The notes beneath the pieces are model-generated. The model did not search any database. It had not been told where the DNA came from and saw only the letters and a list, made by a program, of their open reading frames with translations. Shown here in pieces: positions 39,421 through 46,801 of a DNA stretch of 64,000 bases (the stretch's first letter is position 1; the number at the start of each line of letters is the position of its first letter). Both the position numbers and the translations under genes were made by a program. Source of the DNA: Flavobacteriaceae bacterium (lineage in GTDB: Bacteria; Bacteroidota; Bacteroidia; Flavobacteriales; Flavobacteriaceae); assembly GCA_018669795.1 (NCBI GenBank), contig JABHSQ010000011.1, positions 90,957-154,956 of the forward strand. The letters run 5' to 3'.

Positions 39421-39662
39421 AACTTTTGTTCTTCTTTCTTGAGTTTAGCTCTAAACTTTCCAAATGTTACCAAAAACCCATAAATAAAGCCTCCAACTAA
39501 TAAGCTAATTACAAATGAAAATGGATTTATAATCGAATTGAAGTACTCCATATTAAAGCCTTCAATTGCCCATTTAATAATTACAAATATAGATGCAAAC
39601 GCAATCCCTAATGAAAAAGCTGATCTCCAAAATCCAGGAGTTGAAATTACTTTTTGAAACAT
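39417..39662 (-). CDS. Small two-helix membrane protein of unknown function
   Basis: An 81-residue protein that I do not recognise as a named family. Two membrane helices are visible (about 14-33 and 47-66), with a Lys-rich cytoplasmic tail ([12 protein letters not shown]). It is coupled on both sides: 1 bp after the MazG-like gene and a 4-bp overlap with aroA. The tight placement argues that it is expressed, but gives no function. Confidence 0.75.
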   Translation of the reverse strand: MFQKVISTPGFWRSAFSLGIAFASIFVIIKWAIEGFNMEYFNSIINPFSFVISLLVGGFIYGFLVTFGKFRAKLKKEEQKF

Positions 39663-39663
39663 G

Positions 39664-39993
39664 TTATTTTAATTTTTTATTAGTATGGTGCCTATCGTGA
39701 TCACGATTGGCTTTATAATTCATTTTTTTATCAAAAGCTTCTTGCAAATCAATTCCAGTTTGATTAGCTAAACACAAAACTACAAATACAACATCAGATA
39801 ATTCTTCTCCTAGGTCTTTATCTTTATCACTTTCCTTTTCGCTTTGCTCACCATAGCGACGTGCAATAATCCTAGCAACTTCACCAACCTCTTCCGTAAG
39901 TTGGGCCATATTGGTTAACTCATTAAAATAACGAACCCCATGTTCTTTTATCCATTTATCAACTGCCAGTTGAGAGTTTTTTATATTCATCAT
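39664..39993 (-). CDS. MazG-like nucleotide pyrophosphohydrolase
   Basis: A 109-residue all-alpha NTP pyrophosphatase of the MazG type, thought to remove aberrant or excess nucleotides. The metal-binding acidic residues are in QLTEEVGEVARII (ExxE) and EELSDVVFVVLCLANQ (ExxD). Single-domain size suggests that it works as a dimer or tetramer. Two ATGs in tandem open the gene; the first is used here. It lies 16 bp after dtd. Confidence 0.9.
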   Translation of the reverse strand: MMNIKNSQLAVDKWIKEHGVRYFNELTNMAQLTEEVGEVARIIARRYGEQSEKESDKDKDLGEELSDVVFVVLCLANQTGIDLQEAFDKKMNYKANRDHDRHHTNKKLK

Positions 39994-40008
39994 TCATAAA
40001 TTAAATTA

Positions 40009-40461
40009 TTATTCCTTCTGTTTTGAATCGATTAAAATAGTAACAGGTCCATCATTTATCAATGCTACATCCATCATGGCGCCAAATTCTCCTGTTTGAA
40101 CTTTTTTACCCAATTCATTTTCTAGTTGGGTGATAAATTTTTCATACAACGGAATTGCTATTTCAGGTCGAGCTGCTTTTATAAAGGAAGGTCTATTTCC
40201 TTTTTTAGTTTTTGCTTGCAGTGTAAATTGGCTCACTACAATTACATCTCCATTAGCTTCGATAATCGAATTATTCATAGCACCATTTTTATCACTAAAA
40301 ATTCGGAGTCGAGTAATTTTTCCTGCTAACCAATTTATATCTTCTTGAGTATCTTCTGCTTCAATACCCAGCAGTATTAAATATCCTTTTTTAATTTCTG
40401 AAACAACCTTTTCTTGAATAATAACAGAAGCTTGTTTCACTAATTGGATAACTACTCTCAT
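40009..40461 (-). CDS. dtd: D-aminoacyl-tRNA deacylase
   Basis: Removes D-amino acids (and Gly from tRNA-Ala) mischarged onto tRNA. The 150 residues are standard. Both active-site motifs are present: SQFTLQA near 77-83 and NDGPVTILID near 136-145, with the cross-subunit Gly-Pro pair inside GPVT. It lies 10 bp after rsgA. Confidence 0.95.
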   Translation of the reverse strand: MRVVIQLVKQASVIIQEKVVSEIKKGYLILLGIEAEDTQEDINWLAGKITRLRIFSDKNGAMNNSIIEANGDVIVVSQFTLQAKTKKGNRPSFIKAARPEIAIPLYEKFITQLENELGKKVQTGEFGAMMDVALINDGPVTILIDSKQKE

Positions 40462-40470
40462 ATTTAATAT

Positions 40471-41427
40471 TTATTCTTTATCATAAACATCTTTGCGATA
40501 GTGCTCTTCTTCACCCTCTAGAATTTGAAGATAACTTTTATAGCGAGACCAAGCAATTTCTTCATTTTCTAAAGCTTCTTTAACAGCACATTTTGGTTCT
40601 TCTATATGCAAGCAATTATGAAACTTACAATGCTCTTTTAACTTAAAAAACTCTGGATAAAAACCTGACAATTCTTCTTTCTCAATTTCTACCATTCCAA
40701 AACCTTTGATTCCAGGAGTATCTATAATTTGAGCATCAAAAGACAAATCATACATTTCTGCAAATGTAGTAGTATGTTGGCCCTGCAAATGTTGATCAGA
40801 AATTTCTTTAGTTTTTAGTTTTAATGAAGGTTCTATTGCATTTACTAATGTTGATTTACCAACACCACTATGACCCGAAAAAACACTTACTTTGTTTTCC
40901 ATTAGCGCTTTTACGATATCTAAATTTTCTCCTGTTTTAGCAGAAATCGCTATGCAATCATAACCAATAGTTCTATATAAATGAGCTAAATATTTAATTT
41001 CACCTAATTCTTCTTCGTTATAAAAATCAATTTTATTAAATAATATGATGGTTTTGATGCCATAAGCTTCGGAAGTTACCAAAAACCGATCTATAAAAGC
41101 TGTAGAAGTTGGTGGATTATTAAGAGTAACTATTAAAAAAGCAAGGTCTATATTAGCAGCAATAATCTGAGTCTGTTTTGAAAGGTTTACTGATTTACGG
41201 ATAATGTAATTATCGCGTTTTTCAATTTTATGGATCACCCCAAACTCATCATCACCTTTACTATCTATTTCAAAACAAACGTTATCACCAACAGAAACAG
41301 GATTTGTAGTTTTAATTCCTCTTATGCGAAACTTTCCTTTTAATCTGCACTCATAAAAAACTCCTTGTTCTGTTTTTACAGTGTACCAACTTCCCGTAGA
41401 TTTATAGACAGTTCCTTTCATTGACAC
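40471..41427 (-). CDS. rsgA: Small ribosomal subunit biogenesis GTPase RsgA
   Basis: Circularly permuted GTPase that checks late 30S maturation. An N-terminal OB-fold (about 1-75) is followed by the permuted G domain: G4 as LFNKIDF comes before G1 as GHSGVGKSTLVN and G3 as DTPGIKGFG. The C-terminal zinc knuckle has C-x5-C-x-H-x5-C type spacing (HCKFHNCLHIEEPKCAVK). At 318 residues the length is usual. It lies 70 bp after the DAHP synthase gene in the aromatic operon, an order seen in other flavobacteria. Confidence 0.95.
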   Translation of the reverse strand: MSMKGTVYKSTGSWYTVKTEQGVFYECRLKGKFRIRGIKTTNPVSVGDNVCFEIDSKGDDEFGVIHKIEKRDNYIIRKSVNLSKQTQIIAANIDLAFLIVTLNNPPTSTAFIDRFLVTSEAYGIKTIILFNKIDFYNEEELGEIKYLAHLYRTIGYDCIAISAKTGENLDIVKALMENKVSVFSGHSGVGKSTLVNAIEPSLKLKTKEISDQHLQGQHTTTFAEMYDLSFDAQIIDTPGIKGFGMVEIEKEELSGFYPEFFKLKEHCKFHNCLHIEEPKCAVKEALENEEIAWSRYKSYLQILEGEEEHYRKDVYDKE

Positions 41428-41496
41428 AAAAGTCTTAAAATTAAAGTTATTAGCATTGTGATTTGTTCTAAATATTATTCTTTAATCAGTACTGTA

Positions 41497-42579
41497 TTAT
41501 TTATCATAAAGTCGCTTTTGATGATTAATCGATTCTTGATGAATTGCTTTATATATTTTTAAAACAAACTCTTCACTTAAATCGAATTCTTTACCTTCTA
41601 ATATCATTTTACTAAGAATTTCATTCCATCTTTTATTTTGCAGAATAGCCACATTGTTCTTCTTTTTTAAACCCCCTATTTCATCAGCAATTTTCATTCG
41701 TTTTCCTAAGATTTCAGTTAACTTATGATCAACAACATCTATTTGTATTCTAAGATTAGATAATTTATTAAGGTACTCTAAAGCATCACCTTCTTCTTTT
41801 CTAATTTTTAAATCGATGGTTAATTGATCTAACGTTTTAGGAGTAATCTGTTGTTTTGCATCACTCCAAGCATTATCTGGATCATGATGTGTTTCAATCA
41901 TTAAACCGTCAAAATTTAAGTCCAATGCTGATTGACATAAATCAAAAATAATATCTCTACGTCCAGCAATATGTGATGGATCTAATATTAATGGTAAATC
42001 TGGAAACTGATTTTGTAAATCGATTGGTATTTGCCATTCTGGGTTATTTCTATATCGTGTTTTCTCGTAGGTAGAAAAACCCCTATGTATGACTCCTAAT
42101 TTATTAATATTAGAAGTATGTAGACGTTCAACAGCTCCTAACCATAAAGCTAAATCTGGATTAACAGGGTTTTTAACTAATACAATTTTATCGGTTCCTT
42201 TTAATGCTTCAGCAATTTCTTGAACTATAAACGGTGAAACGGTTGTGCGCGCTCCAATCCATAGTAAATCGACGTCATTTTTTAAGGCTAGCTCAACATG
42301 CGCAGGGTTTGCAACTTCAGTAGCAGTTAATAATCCTGTTTCATCTTTTGCTCTTTTCAACCATTTTAAACCAATTTCACCAACTCCTTCAAAATTTCCT
42401 GGTCTAGTTCTAGGTTTCCATATTCCTGCGCGTAATATGGTGGCATCTGTATTTTTTAATTGATGTGCAATTTTTAAAACTTGTTCTTCAGATTCAGCAC
42501 TACAAGGCCCTGCAATTACTAGAGGATGATTTAAGTCCATCGCATTTAACCAGGTTTTTAGATTCTTGTTATTTTTCAT
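41497..42579 (-). CDS. DAHP synthase fused to chorismate mutase
   Basis: Bifunctional 360-residue enzyme. The N-terminal part (about 1-265) is a type I-beta DAHP synthase, the first step of the shikimate pathway (LVIAGPCSAESEEQ, RAGIWKPRTRPGNFEG, LDPSHIAGRRDII, MIETHHDPDNAWSD). The C-terminal 90 residues are an AroQ-type chorismate mutase (LSNLRIQIDVVDHKLTEILG with the catalytic Arg, then GGLKKKNN). Such fusions let mutase ligands feed back on DAHP synthase. The start overlaps pheA by 11 bp, so the first and last common steps of phenylalanine synthesis are coupled, under the leader described upstream. Confidence 0.94.
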   Translation of the reverse strand: MKNNKNLKTWLNAMDLNHPLVIAGPCSAESEEQVLKIAHQLKNTDATILRAGIWKPRTRPGNFEGVGEIGLKWLKRAKDETGLLTATEVANPAHVELALKNDVDLLWIGARTTVSPFIVQEIAEALKGTDKIVLVKNPVNPDLALWLGAVERLHTSNINKLGVIHRGFSTYEKTRYRNNPEWQIPIDLQNQFPDLPLILDPSHIAGRRDIIFDLCQSALDLNFDGLMIETHHDPDNAWSDAKQQITPKTLDQLTIDLKIRKEEGDALEYLNKLSNLRIQIDVVDHKLTEILGKRMKIADEIGGLKKKNNVAILQNKRWNEILSKMILEGKEFDLSEEFVLKIYKAIHQESINHQKRLYDK

Positions 42580-43441
42580 TAATAAGATTATTTAATAATT
42601 GATTTGGTTTATTTTCAAAATTCTGTTTATAAGCTCCTACAACTTTTAATTCTTTTACTGCTTTTTCCATTACTTTAATCACGTCTTTAAATAATTTATA
42701 ATCTTTAAAAACAACATCTACAAAAAACGAATATTGCCAAGGTTCACCAATAATAGGTAAAGATTGTATTTTTGTTAAACTAATTTTAAAAGTACTAAAC
42801 AATTGTAATACATTGGAAAGACTACCTACCCTGTGATCTAATTTAAATTTTAGTGTTGCTTTATTTGCATCTTTTGTATGCATTTTAACTTCTTTTCCTA
42901 TTAAAACAAAACGAGTTTGATTATCGCTATTGTTTTGAATCTTACTATCTAAAATTTTTAAGCCAAATTTTTCAGCAACTTGCTTTCCAGCTATCGCAGC
43001 TACTCCTTTTAAATTTTGTTTTTTTATTTTTTTTGCTTCAGAAGCTGTATCAGAACCCTCAATTATTTTTATATGAGGTGGAAATTTTCGTAAATAATTT
43101 TTACATTGAAGTAGTGCTACTGGATGGGAATGAATTTCTATAATATCATGAATCGTTTCGGTTTCTAAAGCCATCAAATACATTTGTATATTTAAAAAAA
43201 CTTCATCCATAATTACCAAATTACTTGCATCTATTAAATTATAGTTTGGCAAAATAGACCCTGCAATTGTGTTTTCTATTGCAAGAACACCAAAATCTGC
43301 ACTAAAATCATTGATGGATTCGGTAACTTTTTCAAAACTAGTACACATTATTAATTCAATTTCTTTGTTAGGAAACATTTTTTTTACAGCCATATCGTGA
43401 AATGAACTTTCGATTCCCTGGATTGCAATTTTTAGATTCAT
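42569..43441 (-). CDS. pheA: Prephenate dehydratase
   Basis: Converts prephenate to phenylpyruvate, the step committed to phenylalanine. The 290-residue monofunctional form has a two-lobed catalytic domain (about 1-185) including VLAIENTIAGSILPNYN, the counterpart of the usual VPIENSxxGxV, and DNQTRFVLIGKE with the catalytic Thr-Arg-Phe. A C-terminal ACT domain (about 197-275) carries HRVGSLSNVLQLFSTF, the phenylalanine-binding region, so feedback inhibition is expected. It is first in the operon, 12 nt after an intrinsic terminator and behind a Phe-rich leader peptide. Confidence 0.95.
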   Translation of the reverse strand: MNLKIAIQGIESSFHDMAVKKMFPNKEIELIMCTSFEKVTESINDFSADFGVLAIENTIAGSILPNYNLIDASNLVIMDEVFLNIQMYLMALETETIHDIIEIHSHPVALLQCKNYLRKFPPHIKIIEGSDTASEAKKIKKQNLKGVAAIAGKQVAEKFGLKILDSKIQNNSDNQTRFVLIGKEVKMHTKDANKATLKFKLDHRVGSLSNVLQLFSTFKISLTKIQSLPIIGEPWQYSFFVDVVFKDYKLFKDVIKVMEKAVKELKVVGAYKQNFENKPNQLLNNLINEK

Positions 43442-43453
43442 AATTTTAAATTT

Positions 43454-43490
43454 AAAAAAAAAAAAAGTCCCGATGAATATCGAGACTTTT
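43454..43490 (-). terminator. Attenuator terminator before pheA
   Basis: On the minus strand a 12-bp stem (AAAAGTCTCGAT with ATCGGGACTTTT, one T-G pair) with loop ATTC is followed by nine more U. It ends only 12 nt before the pheA ATG, between the leader peptide and the gene, so it can only act as a conditional terminator if pheA is transcribed from upstream. Confidence 0.85.
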
Positions 43491-43513
43491 AAATAATTAA
43501 TATTTTAGATTAA

Positions 43514-43585
43514 CTACACAACAACCTCGTTTCTTTCTTTAAAAAAGAAAAATCGATAATAGTTAAATGTAATTAATACGTTCAT
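43514..43585 (-). CDS. Leader peptide for pheA attenuation (Phe/Tyr-rich, 23 residues)
   Basis: The peptide reads MNVLITFNYYRFFFFKERNE, then VVV. It has two consecutive Tyr and four consecutive Phe codons (TTT TTC TTT TTT). Five of 23 residues are Phe. The stop codon lies 23 nt before the terminator stem at 43490. The Phe codons form a weak 7-bp hairpin with the next codons (TTTCTTT/AAAGAAA), and CGAGGTT at 43523-43529 can pair with AGTCTCG in the 5' arm of the terminator (7 bp, two G-U). This gives the classic 1:2, 2:3, 3:4 layout: a ribosome stalled at Phe codons frees segment 2 to block the terminator. The peptide is too short for ordinary gene calling. The mechanism is known for enterobacterial pheA; its use here is inference from the layout. 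Confidence 0.8.
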   Translation of the reverse strand: MNVLITFNYYRFFFFKERNEVVV

Positions 43586-43653
43586 TGTTCGTTTATGTTG
43601 CTAAATTAATTAATTATTGGAAATAACCTATAATTTTTTACTTTTTATTTATG

Positions 43654-43661
43654 TAGTTTTG
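43654..43661 (+). promoter_or_regulatory. Promoter -7 box for gldA; decides its start
   Basis: TAGTTTTG matches TAnnTTTG exactly, giving a start of transcription near 43668. A TTG at 43669 would then sit at the very 5' end, so the ATG at 43675 is the better start. Confidence 0.5.
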
Positions 43662-43674
43662 TTTTAATTTGAAT

Positions 43675-44379
43675 ATGGTAATAAAAATTGAAAATATCAC
43701 TAAAAAATATGGCGATCAAATTGCCTTGAATCAAGTTTCATTTTCAATACCAAAAGGTGAAATCGTTGGTTTTTTAGGTCCAAATGGAGCGGGGAAATCT
43801 ACGATGATGAAAATTTTAACTACCTATATTTCAACATTTGAAGGAAATGCATGGGTCAATAACTATTCCGTTTCAGATGATAAAATTCAAGTTCAAAAAT
43901 GTGTTGGTTACCTTCCAGAGCATAATCCTCTATACACAGATATGTATGTGCGAGAATATTTAAATTTTAACGCAGAAGTTTATAAAATTGACAAGGCACA
44001 TGTTGAAATTGTTATTGAGCAGACAGGATTATTATCGGAAGCTCATAAAAAAATAGAACAACTCTCTAAAGGTTACAGACAGCGTGTGGGACTTGCCAAT
44101 GCATTACTTCACAATCCTGAAGTTTTAATTTTAGACGAACCTACTACAGGATTAGATCCTAATCAATTAATTGAAATTAGAGATCTTATAAAAAAAGTCG
44201 CTAAAGAAAACGGTAAAACAGTATTACTATCAACACATATCATGCAAGAAGTTGAAGCTATTTGTGATCGTGTTATCATATTAAATAAAGGAAAATTAAT
44301 CCATGATAAATCTATAAAAGAAACCTTAAAAGAAACTAGCTTAGAAAATTTATTTACGAAACTTACTAGTCAAAAATAA
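43675..44379 (+). CDS. gldA: ABC transporter ATP-binding protein, GldA type (short form)
   Basis: ATP-binding subunit of the GldA-GldF-GldG transporter needed for gliding in Flavobacterium. Walker A GPNGAGKS is near 36-43, the Q-loop region is CVGYLPEHNPLYTDMYVREY, the signature is LSKGYRQRVGLANALLHNP, Walker B is VLILDEPTTGLDPNQ and the H-loop is LSTHIMQEVEAICD. The PEHNPLY and EPTTGLDPNQL stretches are typical of GldA. At 234 residues it ends about 60 short of the well-known F. johnsoniae protein (about 300): after KGKLIHDKS the C-terminal accessory domain is replaced by a short tail. gldF and gldG are not in the window. The ATPase core is complete. Confidence 0.85.
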   Translation: MVIKIENITKKYGDQIALNQVSFSIPKGEIVGFLGPNGAGKSTMMKILTTYISTFEGNAWVNNYSVSDDKIQVQKCVGYLPEHNPLYTDMYVREYLNFNAEVYKIDKAHVEIVIEQTGLLSEAHKKIEQLSKGYRQRVGLANALLHNPEVLILDEPTTGLDPNQLIEIRDLIKKVAKENGKTVLLSTHIMQEVEAICDRVIILNKGKLIHDKSIKETLKETSLENLFTKLTSQK

Positions 44380-44883
44380 GCCTACTGTATAGTATTCGAT
44401 AATATTAACTACTGGAGGTTATTTTCAGAAATAACATCTCCTAAACTTCTTATTTCTCCAATAATTGACACTCGTGGATTTACAATTATTTTGTTGGTAC
44501 TTCTATGAAAAACTATCAAATCTTGGATTAAAAAATCTGCTGCTTCCACTATAGAGTTATCGGAATATGAACCAATTTGAGCTTTTACAGCAGAACCGGT
44601 TAATAAAAAATTAGAAAAACTGAATAAAGATATTTATACCTTAACTAAAAAATATTTTACTAGATTGTAAAGTTATGTTTAATAAAAATTACTTTCTTTT
44701 GAAGTTTCAGAACGCTTATTAAATACATTTATAACATTCAATAAATCATTTTTTTAAATATTAGTCACAAGCAATACAGAGCAAAAAATGGTTAGCGGAA
44801 GACCAAAGTAGTTACACCATAGATTTTTACATACCCAATAAATGTGACTCAAAGAGTTCATTTAATAAAACATTAAGTCTTCT
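44380..44883. other. Intergenic stretch with possible decayed coding fragments
   Basis: No intact gene is seen between gldA and the metK leader. On the minus strand 44409-44633 is open without a start codon and ends in a coding-like stretch (IIVNPRVSIIGEIRSLGDVI), vaguely like the end of uroporphyrinogen methyltransferases. On the plus strand 44765-44977 is open without a start (includes KKWLAEDQSSYTIDFYIPN) but runs into the riboswitch. Both could be gene remnants or chance; neither has enough to name. Confidence 0.25.
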
Positions 44884-44911
44884 TTTGTTTTTACTAAAAA
44901 ACGTATATTTG
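44884..44911 (+). promoter_or_regulatory. Promoter of metK
   Basis: TATATTTG at 44904-44911 is an exact -7 match. A TTTG at 44884-44887 lies 16 nt upstream, a little closer than usual. The implied start near 44918 falls right before the riboswitch, as expected. Confidence 0.55.
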
Positions 44912-44921
44912 AAAATTCAAA

Positions 44922-44988
44922 AGAGGAAAAATTTGACTGATTGCAACCTCTGTTACTTTACAATAATAGTAACATAAATGCTAAAAGG
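44922..44988 (+). ncRNA. SAM-II-like riboswitch upstream of metK
   Basis: Stem P1 is AGAGG (44922-44926) with CCTCT (44947-44951). Its loop reads AAAAATTTGACTGATTGCAA, close to the SAM-II/SAM-V loop TGATTTAACCGTATTGCAA. A 7-bp hairpin (TGTTACT/AGTAACA, 44951-44974) is inserted, followed by TAAATGCTAAAAGGT, close to the SAM-II tail AAATGTAGCTAAAAAGGG. The pseudoknot pairs also fit: ACT in the loop with GGT in the tail, and GCA with TGC. The gene downstream makes S-adenosylmethionine, the ligand. About 80 nt follow before the ATG and include a second hairpin (GTGCAC ... GTGTAC, 44991-45019) and GTCAA (45036-45040), which could pair with TTGAC of the aptamer as an alternative fold. Confidence 0.72.
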
Positions 44989-45070
44989 TAGTGCACATCA
45001 TTATTTACTATGGTGTACTTTCTCCAGCTGCATCTGTCAACTATAAATATTAAATTAAAATTATCCATTT

Positions 45071-46324
45071 ATGGCTTATTTATTTACATCAGAAAGTGTT
45101 TCTGAAGGACATCCCGACAAAGTAGCAGATCAAATTAGTGACGCATTAGTTGATCATTTTTTAGCTTTTGATCCACAATCAAAAGTTGCTTGTGAAACGC
45201 TAGTTACCACTGGTCAAGTAGTTTTGGCAGGTGAAGTAAAAAGCAATACCTATTTGGATGTTCAGAAAATTGCCAGAGATGTGATCAATAAAATTGGTTA
45301 CACTAAAAGTGAATACATGTTTGATGGTAATTCTTGTGGCGTTTTTTCATCCATTCACGAACAATCTTCAGATATTAATCAAGGTGTAGATCGCAAAGAA
45401 GGAGAGGAACAAGGGGCAGGAGATCAAGGGATGATGTTTGGATATGCTACTAACGAAACTGAAAACTATATGCCATTGGCTTTAGATTTAAGTCATCGTA
45501 TTTTAATTGAATTAGCCGAGATAAGAAGAGAAAACAAAGAAATCTCTTACCTAAGACCAGATGCAAAAAGTCAAGTTACTATAGAATATAGTGACGATAA
45601 TAAGCCACAACGTATTGACACCATTGTTATTTCTACACAACATGATGATTTTGATGAAGATGAAAAAATGTTAGCTACCATAAAATCTGATTTAGTTTCG
45701 CAATTAATACCTAGAGTAGTTTCCAAATTATCTCCAGAAATACAAGGTTTATTTAATGACGACATCACCTACCATATTAACCCTACTGGAAAATTTGTAA
45801 TAGGAGGTCCTCACGGAGATACAGGATTAACTGGTCGAAAAATAATCGTAGACACCTATGGGGGCAAAGGGGCTCACGGCGGTGGAGCTTTTAGTGGAAA
45901 AGACCCAAGTAAAGTGGATCGAAGTGCAGCATATGCATCTAGGCATATTGCAAAAAATCTAGTTGCAGCTGGAGTTTGTGACGAAATATTAGTACAAGTA
46001 AGTTATGCAATTGGAGTTGCTAAACCAACTTCTATCAATGTAGTAACTTACAATACCGCAAAAATTGAGATGTCTGATAGTGAGATTTCAAAAATAGTAG
46101 AAGACCTTTTTGATATGCGGCCAGCGGCCATTGAAAATCGGTTAAAACTTAGAAATCCTATTTATTTAGAGACTGCTTCTTATGGACATATGGGAAGAAC
46201 TCCTGAAATAAAAAACTTAACATTCCACGCAGCAGATGGCAAAACACTTACTAAAAAAGTGGAAACGTTTACCTGGGAAAAATTAGATTTTGTTCCTAAA
46301 GTTAAAGAAGCATTTGGCTTATAA
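45071..46324 (+). CDS. metK: S-adenosylmethionine synthetase
   Basis: Makes S-adenosylmethionine from methionine and ATP; cytoplasmic tetramer. Motifs: [18 protein letters not shown] near 11-28, [15 protein letters not shown] (the ATP-binding stretch) near 117-131, [20 protein letters not shown], and the P-loop-like [19 protein letters not shown]. The 417 residues are normal for Bacteroidota. It is a single gene behind a SAM-II-like riboswitch and so is probably feedback-controlled by its product. Confidence 0.97.
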   Translation: MAYLFTSESVSEGHPDKVADQISDALVDHFLAFDPQSKVACETLVTTGQVVLAGEVKSNTYLDVQKIARDVINKIGYTKSEYMFDGNSCGVFSSIHEQSSDINQGVDRKEGEEQGAGDQGMMFGYATNETENYMPLALDLSHRILIELAEIRRENKEISYLRPDAKSQVTIEYSDDNKPQRIDTIVISTQHDDFDEDEKMLATIKSDLVSQLIPRVVSKLSPEIQGLFNDDITYHINPTGKFVIGGPHGDTGLTGRKIIVDTYGGKGAHGGGAFSGKDPSKVDRSAAYASRHIAKNLVAAGVCDEILVQVSYAIGVAKPTSINVVTYNTAKIEMSDSEISKIVEDLFDMRPAAIENRLKLRNPIYLETASYGHMGRTPEIKNLTFHAADGKTLTKKVETFTWEKLDFVPKVKEAFGL

Positions 46325-46682
46325 ATAAACCTATTTTTGTCTTAGAAGAGTTGACTAAATTAACATGAAGATATGCCTATGATTTAGATTGATATTTTGA
46401 AATCAAATTTCTTCCTAAAAACCAAACTTTCAATAGAACACCAAATAGATAAGAAGTTATTATCGTAAGCGCAGCTATTAATGTTTGCCAACAAGTAGAT
46501 AAGACTGCTCATTTGCTAAGAAATAATTGATATTTTGAAATCAAATTATAATATTATAGAAAATTATTGAGAGGGTTCCAAATAAGAAAAAACATCCCCA
46601 AGTAATTAGTTCATCTTTATATTTCTCCATCTATAAAATAAATTTATTAATAAAATAAAAAATATTTGTGTTTTGATTATAT
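46325..46682. repeat. Intergenic stretch with a 21-bp direct repeat and a small membrane-type frame
   Basis: TTGATATTTTGAAATCAAATT occurs at 46389-46409 and 46527-46547, and each copy has TTGAT/ATCAA arms. On the minus strand 46541-46630 is a 29-codon frame from an ATG with one hydrophobic helix (MEKYKDELITWGCFFLFGTL onwards). A second frame without a start (about 46378-46510) ends in another hydrophobic helix (WQTLIAALTIITSYLFGVLL). They may be the broken ends of one small membrane protein gene, with the repeat marking a duplication, or chance. Confidence 0.3.
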
Positions 46683-46710
46683 TATTAGGTGTAATACATT
46701 ACACCTAATA
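46683..46710. repeat. Perfect inverted repeat with 13-bp arms
   Basis: TATTAGGTGTAAT - AC - ATTACACCTAATA. There is no T-run on either side, so a terminator is unlikely. It may be an operator-like palindrome or a stable RNA end. It lies about 90 bp after the tyrosine kinase gene. Confidence 0.55.
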
Positions 46711-46801
46711 TTATTTTAACGAGAACGAGGCCAACTAATATATTTTCGGAGACCGTATTTACTGTATTAGCTTTGAGTAATTTTAAGCCTATTCATTCAT
46801 T

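Noticed and set aside
44409..44633. Minus-strand fragment considered as the end of a uroporphyrinogen methyltransferase gene
   Set aside because: Only a short GEI-type ending is similar, there is no start codon, and the match is too weak to name.
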